Assembly (NCBI GenBank): GCA_019188255.1
Contig: JAETXT010000009.1
Coordinates: 2,728,001 to 2,792,000, forward strand
DNA length: 64,000 bases
Direction: 5' to 3'
DNA from: Verticillium longisporum
Lineage: Eukaryota; Ascomycota; Sordariomycetes; Glomerellales; Plectosphaerellaceae
Shown here: piece after piece, positions 24,296-37,087 of the stretch
How the letters are laid out: each line of letters starts with the position of its first letter
Position numbering within the stretch: position 1 is the first letter of the stretch
The notes under the pieces: model-generated
Told to the model about the DNA's origin: nothing
Databases searched by the model: none
What the model saw: the letters and a program-made list of their open reading frames with translations, nothing else
Made by a program: the position numbers and the translations under genes

Positions 24296-24347
24296 TTTCT
24301 TTCTTTCTTTCTTTCTTTTTGGACGTCGGCAAAAAAAAAAAAAAAAA
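24296..24347. repeat. TTTC microsatellite followed by a 17-base A tract
   Basis: A run of TTTC units (24296-24318) is separated by about 12 bp from 17 consecutive As (24331-24347). It lies about 1.2 kb upstream of the CDC42 start. Confidence 0.9.
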
Positions 24348-24573
24348 GGCCCCGTGAACCGAGCTGGTGGTGTGCTGTACTCAAGAGACGTGCAAAATCA
24401 AAGACAAAAAGGACCCTGCAGACGCGAATCTCATGTGGTGCATTCCCATACCTGGCTTGCGTGACTGACTGACTACCTGACTGACTACCTGCGTGATTGC
24501 CTGCTTGCCTGCGTGCCTACCTACCTCGCTGGGCAGGTCGCCCGCCATCTTCCAATGTGCCCTTGATGGTCGA

Positions 24574-24598
24574 CTCTCTCTCTCTCTCTCTCTCTCTC
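24574..24598. repeat. CT dinucleotide run in the CDC42 upstream region
   Basis: About twelve CT repeats. Pyrimidine tracts like this are common just upstream of transcription starts in filamentous fungi; a role here is inference. Confidence 0.85.
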
Positions 24599-25130
24599 CG
24601 TTGACTTTTTGTACGTGTTTGCTCCCGCCCTCAACTCACCAGTGAGCGTCGTGGACCCCCCCTTTGGCCCTGTCCCCCCTCACTTCACCACCCATCCCGG
24701 TTGCCTACTGCACCTACCACCCACGAGCCACGCACGCTACCTACCTTGCCTTGCCTGATCCGACCGAGCTCACGGTCATCAAGACGGTTCTTGCACACGT
24801 CGCGCCCCAGGGCAGTCCTCGTCATTTTACGGGCAAACCTCATCTCCTAGTTGGGCCACGCCAGGAACCGCGACTTGCGACGACCACATGAGCTCCTCAA
24901 TATAACAACAAGACCAAACCAAAGTCGGCGACGGAATCACGCTATCAAATCACATCACGCCGTCTATCCTCCCAATTCCTATCGCCGCCCCCCTCGCTCT
25001 ATTCCTTCCAGCCATATCTACCGCCGACGACGACTTCTCGACTTGCAGAACTGGGCGCCCCCCGTTTTTTCTACTCCACTACTGACATCCGCACCCGCAC
25101 CTGCCCTGCTGCAGCTGCCTGCACCTGCGC

Positions 25131-25317
25131 CAGCACCAGCAACAGCACCAGCACCAGCACCAGCACCACCCAGTGAGAGACGCTTATTATTAGGTGCCTT
25201 CCCGCTGCCCTGCGCCTCGTCTCCGCAGACCTTCACGACGATTGCTTGCTCCTTCCACTGCCACGGCCACGGCCACTGCCACTGCCACTGTTGCTGCCAC
25301 TGCCACTGCCACCTTCT
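25131..25317. repeat. GCACCA and CCACTG hexanucleotide arrays in the CDC42 5' leader
   Basis: GCACCA-type units at 25131-25170 and CCACTG/CCACGG units at 25256-25317 lie 230-420 bp before the CDC42 ATG. They create long chance open frames in all three forward frames. Confidence 0.8.
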
Positions 25318-25550
25318 ACCGCCTGCCTCGTCCTGCCTCGTCCTGCCTCGCCGACCAACCAAGCTCATCGCCCGCTTCCGCTTCCATCACCGCCCATCCC
25401 CCCCCCAAAAGGTTTCCCGTCTACGATTCACCTGCACTTGCACCTGCACCTGCGACCGCCGCGACAACGGAAGGGGTGGTCTTGCATTCTATCTCGGTCT
25501 CCTTCGCAAACCCCTCATTCCGGTCTGTCTCTTAGCATCAACAGGTTACA

Positions 25551-26662
<1,112 letters not shown>

Positions 26663-28462
26663 GCGTTGTTGTCATGGCCTCCGACGCTCGACACCACGAC
26701 AAGGATCGTGCTGTCCCCTCTGGTAGCTTTGACAGCGTACCGACCATGGCCTTTGGCGTGCTGATGATACCTTGACACGCGAGAAAGGCGAGGCATGGCA
26801 ACACAAAACGCATTGGCTTTCTGGCACTCGTTGCAGGTCCTGGATTTGCCCAGCACACGAGATTTTCAGCAGGACCACAAATCAGACCTCGGCTCTGGTG
26901 GAGGGAACGGCCATGCGAGGAGACGCGGGGGATTCTCGCGGTCCGCCCGTATGCCTCGTACAGACGTGGAAGAAGAAGTCTTGACTTCTCCCCGGCCCCT
27001 CACGCGGCCGGCCCGCCCTGGCCCAGGTACACTCGACCGCATTTGGACTTTTCAGACGTTTGGGATTGGCAACTTTACAGATGCAGGCAGGGTTGCTTTC
27101 ATAGGACAGTTTGGCGACTGGAGTGCATTTAATCAATTGGTCATTTTTCACCACGCCATCGTTGCGCATGCACACGTGCAAGTTGTAGTGGGACGAGATC
27201 GAACGTGGACAGGACTCGTCGCTCCCGCCAACTTGTCCGTCGGCGTCGTCATCGTGATGCTGGTTCCTCGAGGGGTGTCCATCCAGATTATCCCATCCAA
27301 TTTGGGTAGGAAAAGGGGGAAAGCTCGGCGCGCTCAGAGGCGAGCCATTTGATGCCCCGGGCGTCCCAAGGGCATGGGCCACGAGAGCGTGACGGAGGCT
27401 CTCCTCTGGCCTTGTGTTCCGGAACCATGCCACTCTGTGCCTGGTCAGCGTCGCCAGGGACGCAGCCAGGCTGGCTTCCAATGAAGATGAAACGTCTGCA
27501 GTCGGACCAGAGCAGGGCACTTCGCGTCGGCCCCGCGTCCGTTCTGCGGCCCTTCAGACCTCCCCCCCCTCTCTCTCTAAACTTATTATCGACCAGGACA
27601 TGAAGCCTTGCCACGGCATCGTGGGTTTCCGAAGGCCTGAGTTCCGAAGACACCCTGAATTTGAAAAACAAAAAAAAAGGGGAAGGGGAGAGGGGGTTCC
27701 TGGAAAGGGGTGGGGATGATAAGGGTAGGGCAGGGTCTTGAAAGGGGGTTCGTAAATGTCTCTGGAAGCGTGGGAGATCCCTGGGTTTCCAAGATCCCTG
27801 GATTCCAAGGGGGGAGGGACCGTTGACGTTGTGCACGTGGTGTTTGGTACCCCGGATTCTGCACTGAGACGGTACTTACCTAGGGGGAAAAAGCTGCAGA
27901 ACGGAAATTTATTGTTTCTTGATGTGATTTGACAGGAGAGATTGGTTCCGAAGGGGAGGGGGGTTCTGTTGACTGCCTGACTGGTGGTTGCTTTCTGACT
28001 TGTGACATTTCACATGACTGGACGCTGTGAATGCAAGACCTACCTACTACCTACGGTACCTCACCGACCTGGGTACCTGCGGTAGGTAGGTAAAGTACCT
28101 TACCTCACCTTAAGGACAGGCACGCATCGTAGAACCCCATTTCAGGCGGCGAGGAGAGCAGATAGGCTGGCAAAAGCCCGGGTGGCCGACCGGCTACGTG
28201 TCTTGGCCCCGGGCCGGAATAGTGCAGCTTATCACTGGAGCAGCGACACCTCATTCGTTGCGTCCTGGGGGCCGAAGCCGCGACCACCTACGCTGAGCAG
28301 AAAAGAGTCCCCCGCCCTTCCCCGCGGAAGCCGATGCGGAGTATCATACCGGTCAGCCGGTGTAGCTGGTATAATAACATCTCTCAGTGGCTGTTCTCGG
28401 TTTCGACTGCTTTTTGAGACGCCTCTCTTGTACCGACTTTGCTCATCGGGCTGCATCTCATC
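26663..28462. other. Intergenic region between CDC42 and the agmatinase gene
   Basis: Open frames on both strands (for instance 26882-27520 minus) have no recognisable domain, no splice support and strong compositional bias. Purine-rich stretches occur at 27660-27760. A cluster of GGTACC/CTACC motif copies lies at 27868-28105. Confidence 0.45.
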
Positions 28463-29883
28463 ATGAAGGGCTCATCCATCACGTCCGTCTGCCTCTGGCT
28501 GCTGAGCGCCTCACTGTCGACGGCGTGTGCCCACGACCATGATGACGCCAAGGTGTGGTCCAAGGAGGAGCTGGAGGAGCTGGAGCGCAAGTGGGGGTTC
28601 GAGGTATGCACGCCCGCCATGACAATGAAGCAAAGTGACCGAGAGCTGACTTTTCCCAGTGGTGTAAGTCTATAAAATGAAATGTGATCCGCAATGAGGT
28701 ATCGGCCGAGACATTGTTCGCCGTCACTGACCATCCGTGCTCCCATAGCCTTCACCGGCATCGGTTCCTTCGCCCATCTCAAGTACACAAAGTGCTTGAC
28801 GACGCCCTCGGAGCTCTACGATATCGCCATCATCGGCGTTCCCTTTGACACGGCCGTCAGCTACAGGCCCGGCGCCCGCTTCGGCCCCCGCGCCATCCGC
28901 CAGGCCTCGGCGCGCCAGACCTCCTTCCGCGGGTACAACCCGCGCGCGGGCATCAACCCGTACCAGAGCTGGGCGACCGTCGTCGACTGCGGTGACGTGC
29001 CCATCACGCCCATGGACAATGGCATTGCGCTGCAGCAGATGACTGAGGCGTTCGCGGAGCTCGGGAAACGGCGGCCGCTCAGCTCGTCCATGAGGCGGCC
29101 AAAGCTCATGACGCTCGGCGGAGATCACAGCCTCGCTCTGCCGGCGCTGAGGGCCCTCAGGGAGATTTACGGACAGCCGATCCGGGTGCTTCACTTTGAC
29201 GGTATGCCGCCTTGGGCCACCTGGCTCACGCATTTCCTATACAAAGTAAACCTGAACCGATGTGCTAACTTTCAACAGCCCACCTCGATACGTGGCACCC
29301 CTCCAAGTACCCCTCAGCCTGGGCGCCGACGCCCTTCAACCACGGCTCCATGTTCTGGCTCGCCGGCACCGAGGGCCTGCTGTCGACCGCGACAGCGGGG
29401 CCCCCGTTGCACGCGGGGCTGCGCACGCGCCTCACCGGCACCGACGCATCGGACCACGACGACGACACGGCCCAGAACTGGGTGCGCATCTCGGCGGATG
29501 AGATGGATGATTTCGGCACGGCCGGCGTCATATCGCGCATCATGGAGACGCTCGGCACTGAGGACCCCGTCTACCTGTCCGTCGACATTGACGTGCTCGA
29601 CCCGGCCTTTGCGCCGGGTACAGGGACGCCCGAGCCTGGCGGCTGGACCACGCGCGAGCTGATCCGCGTGCTGCGCGGCGTCGAGGGCCTCAACGTTGTC
29701 GGAGCCGATGTCGTCGAGGTGTCGCCTGCTTATCAGGGAGCTGGGGAGGAGACGGCGCTCGCGGCGGCGCAGGTCGTCTACGAGGTCCTGAGCTCCATGG
29801 TCAAGAAGGGACTCGGCGAGATGGGCCGCGAGAGCGAGGTGCAGGGAGATGCGGTTGAGGAAGATCTCAAGGATGAGCTGTAG
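28463..29883 (+). CDS. Secreted agmatinase / arginase-family ureohydrolase
   Basis: Enzymes of this family hydrolyse agmatine or related guanidino compounds to urea and an amine at a two-Mn2+ centre. Exons: 28463-28603, 28660-28663 (four bases, TGGT), 28749-29201 and 29279-29883, giving 400 aa. The N-terminus ([20 protein letters not shown]) is a clear signal peptide, probably cut after ACA. Metal-ligand motifs are [18 protein letters not shown] (split by intron 3) and [20 protein letters not shown], all intact. The [13 protein letters not shown] and [20 protein letters not shown] blocks are typical of fungal extracytoplasmic agmatinases. The micro-exon completes EWSFTGIG; without it the frame breaks and the conserved Trp is lost. 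Exact substrate is not shown by sequence; guanidinobutyrase or another ureohydrolase activity is possible. Confidence 0.92.
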
Positions 29884-30656
29884 ACCAGGCAATATTTTTC
29901 GTAGGGCGGTATTCCACGAATATATCTTAACAGCTTGCTCTCGAGCCAGGCATCTCTCTAGATGTAGATCTAGGGCCAATCAGCTGAAATGGCCCAAATA
30001 GCGTCATGTTGTTCAACCACGAGCAGTGAAGCAAGGCAAGGGGAAGTGTCGTGACGATGTTGTGCCAATGCGATGTCGGGGGCTTATCAGCTTGGCCGGG
30101 TCTTATCTCGAAATGGACCCTTGCCCACACTGCTGGGTTCAACAGGGGAGATGAGATGTGAGTCAATTGAGCCCAGTGGTTGATCAAAAGCCCTTGTCAA
30201 TGTGAAGATATCCTCCGATATATGACATTAGTGAGACGAGACATAGACAGTTTCTGTTGGAAAAGGAAGAAGAGACACGCGGAAGGTAGCACCCGAGCAA
30301 CAAGAGCAGTCTGGTAGATAAGGTACAGTGTCGGGGGAAGCTGTGACTCAGTGGCCTTCCCTAGGGAGGTACCCCGTGGTAGTCACTTCTCTGGCCACCC
30401 ACCGAAACCCCCACCACAAAAGCCCTCCACCCGCCTCCGTCGCACCTGCCCGCTAAGCTAAACACCACCTCGTCCAGTCCAATTACCCCGCCATCAACAC
30501 ATTGTCAAAAATTATTCCACCGCCTCCTCCCCCCAATATCCACTTCATCTCACCCAAAGAGACAACCCCAAGCTGACACAGTCATCCCACGGAAAAGAGT
30601 CCCCTCGATCTGTCATCTGCGATTGGACCACCGGCCTAGGTCCAAGACATCCCACG
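29884..30656. other. Intergenic region and leader of the AsnRS gene
   Basis: No gene seen. From about 30380 to the ATG at 30657 the plus strand is C-rich and AG-poor, a probable promoter and 5' UTR. Confidence 0.5.
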
Positions 30657-32478
30657 ATGGCTGCCATTCAGGACCTCGCCGAGCGCATCAAGCTCGACGA
30701 TGACAAGGTCTACGTCGACACCGACGCCGGCCTCGACGAAGCTTCTGCCAACGGCTCCGAGACCGCCCCCTACAAGTCCCTCGCCTACGCCTACGTCATC
30801 AACCACCACAAGCCCGCCGGCTCTCAGCAGTTCTTCATCCGCGCCTCCCAGACCGGCGCCGCCGACGAAGACCCCGCTGCCCGCCTCGAGTGGAAGGAGC
30901 CTGCCAAGAGCGCCGTGAAGAAGGCCCAGGCCGCTCTCGATGGTCACAGGAAGAAGCTGGTGAAGCAGGCGCAGCAGGAGGCTCAGCTCGAGGAGAAGCG
31001 CAAGCAGCGCGAGCAGACGCTCGAGAACGCCAAAAAGATTGTCCTGACGAAGCCCGACTGGCTTGCCGACGCCAAGAAAATCAAGCTTGGCAACAAGGAC
31101 GTCAAGCTCGGTGAGGGCGAGACCAAGGGCGAGAAGGTCAAGATTGCTGGCCGTATCCACCGCCTGCGTGCCCAGAAGAATGCTACATTCATCACCCTGA
31201 TCGACGGCTACGGTCACCTGCAGTGTGTCCTGCAGGCCGGCGACCTCACCAAGACGTACGATGCGCTGCTCTTCGCCCAGGGCACGTCGCTGTACGTCTA
31301 TGGTGAGATGCGCAAGGTTCTCGAGGGGCAGACGGCTCCCGACGGCCGCGAGCTGCTCGTCGAGTACTTTGAGGTCATCGGCGCCTCTCCCACCGACGAG
31401 GACGCCATCACGAACCGCGTCTCCTCCCAGCAGAACCAGTGGGACCCTGCCATGCTTGACCAGAGGCATCTCGTCCTGCGTGGTGACAACGCTTCCGCCA
31501 TCATGAAGATCCGTGCTGCTGTCGAGTGGGCCTTTGTCAAGACGTTCAACGACATGAACATCACAAAGGTGTCGCCTCCTGCCCTTGTCCAGACCCAAGT
31601 CGAGGGTGGCTCGACCCTCTTCTCGGTTCCTTACTACGATGAGGCCGCCTACCTCACCCAGTCCTCCCAACTGTACCTCGAGACGTGCCTGCCAAGTCTG
31701 GGTGATGTTTACTGTATCGAGAAGTCCTTCCGTGCCGAGCGCAGTCTGACTCGTCGCCACTTGGCCGAGTACACCCACGTCGAGGCGGAGCTTGACTTTA
31801 TCAGCTTCGAAGACTTGCTCGAGCATCTCGAGGAGATCATGTGCCGTGTCATCGACACTGTCCTTGCCGACCCCGTCATCGCCGCCCACGTCAAGGAGCT
31901 CAACCCGACCTTTGAGCGCCCCGTCCGCCCGTTCAACCGCATGAAGTACACCGACGCCATCGACTGGCTCAACGCCCAGGACCCCCTATCCTCAACGAGG
32001 AGGGCAAGCCCCACGTCTTCGGTGACGATATTGCTGAGGCTGCCGAGCGTCGCATGACCGACATTATCAACAAGCCCATCTTCCTCACCCACTTCCCCAC
32101 CGAGATCAAGGCCTTCTACATGAAGAAGGACCCCAGCGACCCCGCGCCACAGAGAGTGTCGACGTTCTCATGCCCGGTGTCGGTGAGATTGTCGGTGGAT
32201 CGATGAGGATGGAGGGCTACGAGGAGCTCATGGCTGCCTACGACAAGCAGGGCATCCCGTCCAAGGACTACTACTGGTACACTGACCAGCGCAAGTATGT
32301 TGCGACCCTCTCCCCACCCAACTGACCCTTGTCCTTGCTAACACATCTCCAGGTACGGCACCTCCCCCACGGCGGCTACGGCCTCGGCCTCGAGCGGTTC
32401 CTCGCCTGGCTGGCCAACCAGCACACCGTCCGCACAACATGCCTGTACCCCCGATACATGGGCCGATGCAAGCCTTAG
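30657..32478 (+). CDS. DED81: Cytosolic asparaginyl-tRNA synthetase, with three single-base frame breaks in C runs
   Basis: Class IIb synthetase that charges tRNA-Asn in the cytosol, an essential function. Exon 1 is 30657-32294 and exon 2 32353-32478 (intron GTATGT...CTCCAG). Residues 1-150 are the Lys/Glu-rich eukaryotic extension, and the OB-fold anticodon-binding domain begins at about 159 ([16 protein letters not shown]). The catalytic core contains motif 2 ([20 protein letters not shown], about 358) and motif 3 ([14 protein letters not shown]). The literal frame stops shortly after IDWLNAQD. Conserved sequence resumes in another frame after each of three C runs: 31982-31986, 32140-32143 and 32364-32368. 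One extra C at each restores an uninterrupted protein of about 588 aa ending RYMGRCKP. I treat the gene as functional and the breaks as probable consensus errors; true decay cannot be excluded from sequence alone. Confidence 0.93.
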
Positions 32479-33744
32479 ACGCGGTGCGGCGCGGGATGCC
32501 GCTGGACCTGTGGGATCTTGAGGATACGCGGAGCCGAGCGGATGTTGGAGATAGTGAAAAAAGAAACGAGATCTTAATACCTCCTATGCTGCGGCGGCGC
32601 TGGCTCCGTCGAGATGTGCCATGTTCGAGAGAAGTGATAAACAGGGCTGAATATGATGTGCTACTGTTCGTTGGCCGGTACTTGGTCCATGACCTGCCGT
32701 CTTTTGACACGAGTTGTTCCAACGGATAGTCAGTGGCTCTGCAGCTCGAGTCACGGTCCAAGAGATCCAATGGATCAGACAGATCCAGGGGCTCAGCTTG
32801 AGGCCATCATGCCGCGAGAACATGACACATTTAGGGTGTCTTTCCAGACCACACTTCAGCGGAGACGGCAAGTGACCTAAATGCAGACAGTCAGTCAGTG
32901 CATTTATTTTGAGGGATCTGCTTGCATCCCACAACGGATACCATTCGCAGCAACATGGTCGATCCGAACAACATTTCTTCGAGAGTGCACGCCAAGGCAG
33001 ACGAGTCACTGGATCGGTTCAATCATGCAAGAAAAGAAAAACACGTCCCTGGCCAAGGCTTCGAGGTATCCCGGCGGCTGGCCATTCATGCGGGTGTCAC
33101 CAGTTCGTCGTTCGCCAGGTAGGTGTGAGCGTCCCCAAAAATACGACCCCCCATTTCCATGGGGTGAGAAACTATCCCCTATCTCCTGAATCATGACCGG
33201 CAGCCGTAACATGACTTGGTCTGTGTGCTCCTCTCGCCTCTGAACTTAGAAAGACGTCTGCATTTCAAACATCCTCCAATCCCCCCCTGTCTCCCCCCAA
33301 GTAGAGCATGTATACTGTCCTGAGTTAATCGTCACAAAAAGCGGCGGGGGGGCCAGAAAGGCTCCTACGCGCGCGCGCGCGTGATGAAAGAATACGGGGT
33401 CGCAGTACATGTACATGGTACCGGTCACGCACCCAGGACCGCCGCAGCAGTCGCGATGCTAGGAATGCAGGGACAGAGTAACTCTTCAGCACCCGGGAGG
33501 GGGGAGAGAGGGGGACCAAAAAAAGAAAAGCAAAGACGGACGATGATACTGTACTCGCCCCCAGAAGACTGCTCCGCCCACGTGAGGACGTCGATTTGAT
33601 GTGCGGGTGATCAAACCGGGGTGGGTTCCCCTTTTTGCTGACGTGGGCCGGATACTACAGGGGGGTCAGATGCGTGCATTTAGACAGAGAGCACTGATTA
33701 CTGGGACGCATTGGACGGTCGAGAGGGAGGCACAAAGACAGAGC

Positions 33745-33780
33745 GAGAGAGAGAGAGAGAGAAAGAGAGAGATTGAGAGA
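33745..33780. repeat. GA microsatellite with interruptions
   Basis: GAGAGA units interrupted by AAAG and ATTG, in non-coding DNA. Confidence 0.85.
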
Positions 33781-36160
33781 AAACATGGGCCGGTTCACTC
33801 TAGATGGGGGCTTGGCTTTCCGAGACGAAGAAACACACCCCTGGGAAATGCAAGCGAAGCGAGATGCCCAGGTCCTTTCAACAGTAACCGACATGACGTG
33901 CTGATCTCTTTGGTGGATGCCGTTGACCCGTCCAGACAGGGGCGGCCGTCTGGTGAGCATTTCGACTATCGAATGTCGTCTATCGAGCCATCGGAGCATT
34001 TGTTTCCTCGCAGCGGAGAGGACGAATGGGTGCCCGATCGGTCAGCCACGCCGCTGTCTGGATAGGGGTCGTATGACAGCTTGGACAGCCTGGCATGCTT
34101 GGTGGAAACTAGGAGGGTCGAGAGCCTGGCAAGCCTAGGAGCCGACAAGAGGTGGGAGAGGGTGAAAGCTTCAATGGCACATTGATTGACTGGGGCGGGC
34201 GTGGATACTAGTTCTGCGCGCGTGTACTTGGCAATCGCTTGGCGGACCGTGAGGGCAGATTTGCCCGGCGCGCGACTCTCTCGTGCGCGAAAGCGCATTG
34301 GGGGTCTGTGACTTAGGTTGATACAGGAGAAACCCAAGCATGTAATGTTGTCTCTTGCCTGGTGTTTATCTTGTGCCCGTCTATCTGAGCACAGTCCAGC
34401 GGCACGCGTCTGCAACGAGCGAGATTGATGCTCGAGGTCTTTGCTCTTGATTTCGGTGTCGCGGCTCTTCGCTCGGGGCACTGGATGGCGTCTACGTTGG
34501 TTTGATGACTCGGGGGTCCTGTCTATCTGACATGGTTTTGGAAGTTAAGGTTCCAGGGTGTTCATGCTGCGCTTGTTTCATCTGGGCCCTCTATCATGCT
34601 TACATGCATATTAACGACAGGAGGGGGCAAAGACGTGAGGCGGAGTCGCACCCAGGCCTGCCTGGTCATGTTCTCTGTCGCATTGTGCAACGTAGGTAGT
34701 GCGAGTCCCTGCGGTCAACGGTTCGCCGTGAGACCATGTCTACGGCTGTCGGGTCGATCGGCTGCCTATCCGATGGGGTCAGGAGCCCAGATGCAAAGAC
34801 GGCAGAATGATGGAATGGCATGTTCTTTAGCAGAAAGGGAGGTGGCTCTGAGACACACAGAGCCTCGTCAGACCAGGCTCCAGCCCCTGAGCGGCAGGCA
34901 GTATGGACGTCCATGTACATGGTACGGATCAGATCTCGTACTCCTACATGTACAAGATTGATTGACGTCGGGCTCGGGCTAGGGGCTTGCTGGCGGCCGA
35001 TAATGCCACGGTAACTGGAATGGTCAATGGATCTCTCCATCTAGAGCATATGGGGCGAGCCGTGACAGGCCTAGCCCGTCAGTGGAGAAGGGGAAGAGAG
35101 AGGGGGGCCTGGGCCTCAGGGTACCTGCGTTAACGCGGCACATGGCCCACGGTAAGTGCATACCTTTTCGTGTGAAGCGGCCAGAGGGGAGAAAAGGGGA
35201 TCATGGGTGGTGGAGTGGGCTTGGAAAGGGGAATGGGTGGTGGTGGTGCGGTAGCAATAGGGGCCGGCCAATGGCAGGACAGGGGCTGCGATATGGGATG
35301 TTCCATGCAGCGAAAAAGGTTTCCAGCCCGTCATTTCGCATTTGAGCGTCTCTGTTTGGGAAGGCTGACGGCCGAGCTTTGTTTCCTTTGGATGGTTCGT
35401 GGAGGCTGGGTCGCCCATCGCATCGACGGCTCGTTACGACGTTGAGGCAGCAGAGAATTCGGAGCATTCCTCGGGCTGGCTGGCCGATGAAAGGATCGAT
35501 GTCGAATCGAGGGACCTTACCTTCCCAGCGGTACGTACATGTACATGTACGTTGCGGTAAGGTAAGATAGCTCAGACAGGGAAGACAAATGCAGTGAAGG
35601 AGACGCAGGAACCAGGTTGCCCGATGGGGGAGAAGGAAAGCAGAAAGGCACCCGTCAGTACCAAACTGACGGCCCAATGCCTCCTGCTCGAGCCGTGTCA
35701 CGACAGCTACCCATGTACTGTATCTGTCCACCGCATGTGGGCGACGGAGTACAGCCCCGTGTTGAGCTCTCTCGACCCTGCCTTCAAACACAGACACCCT
35801 GTTACCAAGTACGTACAGTACATGTAAGTAGGACCTCCACTGGCCCCCCTGGGCGTCCTTTCCCGTCCCAGACTCCCCCAAACGTGAGGAAGGGCCCACC
35901 AAAGCAATCCCTGACTGGGCTCATTTAATTTTAGCGCGCAACCAATCCGAGCCACGTCCCCTTTAGGCAGTCTACCGTCGACACTACCACGACAACCCGG
36001 AAGCTGCCACCACGCCCGCAGCACCACCACGACGACCACCTGAGGTACCTGCCTACTGACCTGTGCAGGTAGGAGCCACCGCCCAGGGCGCGGCTTTCAG
36101 TGAGGAACCTACTGCCTACCCGCCTAGGTGCTGTCCCCGTACCCCAACCACCTACCCTGT

Positions 36161-36200
36161 GCCAGCACCAGCACCAGCCCCAGCACCAGCACCAGCACCC
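36161..36200. repeat. CAGCAC trinucleotide-type array
   Basis: Repeated CAGCACCAG / CAGCCC units in the upstream region of MRN1, similar in composition to the array in the CDC42 leader. Confidence 0.8.
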
Positions 36201-37087
36201 CGTTCGTCCTGAACAGACGGCACGCGCACGCAGGGTCGGCCAGAAAACGCGACAGGCAAGGTAGGGCGTGAACCTGGAGCAGGAGTGGATGTGCAGTGTG
36301 GATGCCCAGGGCTGCCAGGGTACCTCCTTCTCCTTCTCACAGGCTCCTCCCGTCCCATCCATCCCCATCCCATCTTGTCTTTTCCTGTCTGCTCGCATTG
36401 GGTCTCTCTCTCATCTCTGGTCTACTTCTTCCTCCTCCTCCTCTTTTCTCCCCCCTCGTCCTCCGTTCACCGACCTCTTCTTCCCCCCCTCCTCCTTCGT
36501 CCCTCTCTTGCTCGTGCCCCCTATTCAATCTGAGAGCCCCGCTGCCCCCTTCCTCTTCTCTATTCTTTCATCCGACCTCGACGTCGGCCTCGCGAGCTTA
36601 CCTTACCTTTTGCACCAAACTTGCCTATGCCATCCTAAGCCGACCCCCCGGCCGACCCCAAGCTCTGTGGACGTTCTCCCTAGCTTGCTTACACTCGTTG
36701 CCTCCGTATACTTCTGCTTATAATTCTTTGACCCGATTCCACCGGTCCAGCGGCAAAGGAAACGAGAGAGCCTCGTTCTCATCCCTCCTCCGCCTCCGCT
36801 TCATTGTTCCGACAAAGACTGGTCCGCCCAACCGAGCTAGTCTTTGCTGCACCGAATCGTATACCACAATACCGACACTCGCTCTACCTACATTTCGATC
36901 GATCGACCTAGACCGTTGATCCAGCCCAGTTGCTTGCTTCGTTGCTTCTCAAACCATCACAAACGCCTGGAGCCCCCCCCTACATATCCAGATCTTTCTT
37001 CGTTGTGCCTCAAACCAGGCACGCATCGTCTTCACCACGGCGGTCCTATCTCACCAGAGTAGGGACAGTCTTGTCCCTGCCCACCTG

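Larger units (their letters stand above)
21863..25550. other. Long intergenic region rich in simple repeats, ending in the CDC42 leader
   Basis: I find no gene in these 3.7 kb. It holds a 29-bp imperfect duplication (22807-22858), a CCCAACAG array (23341-23373), a TTTC run plus 17 As (24296-24347), GACT/CCTG-rich tetranucleotide arrays (24461-24530), a CT run (24574-24598), and GCACCA and CCACTG arrays (25131-25170, 25256-25317). From 24600 on the strand is C-rich and is probably the CDC42 promoter and 5' UTR. Confidence 0.55.
32479..37087. other. Longest intergenic region of the window, with simple repeats and a T/C-rich leader for MRN1
   Basis: No open frame in these 4.6 kb resembles a known or plausible protein. 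It contains an alternating CG run (about 33369-33381), a GA microsatellite (33745-33780), several TACATGTACATG motifs (33405, 34912, 34945, 35534-35550, 35819), a CAGCAC array (36161-36200) and CCTAGG motifs near 36124. From 36300 to the MRN1 start the plus strand is extremely C/T rich, a probable long 5' UTR. An unrecognised non-coding RNA gene cannot be ruled out. Confidence 0.5.

Noticed and set aside
26882..27520. 212-aa minus-strand frame between CDC42 and agmatinase
   Set aside because: No recognisable motif, overlaps an equally long plus-strand frame, no splice signals to extend it.
30636..31889. 417-aa open frame on the minus strand opposite AsnRS
   Set aside because: Mirror of a strongly codon-biased coding exon; Leu/Gly/Val-rich composition typical of antisense frames.
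31980..32478. AsnRS as a true pseudogene
   Set aside because: All lesions are homopolymer length changes and the rest of the coding sequence, intron and stop are intact, so consensus error is the simpler reading, though unproven.
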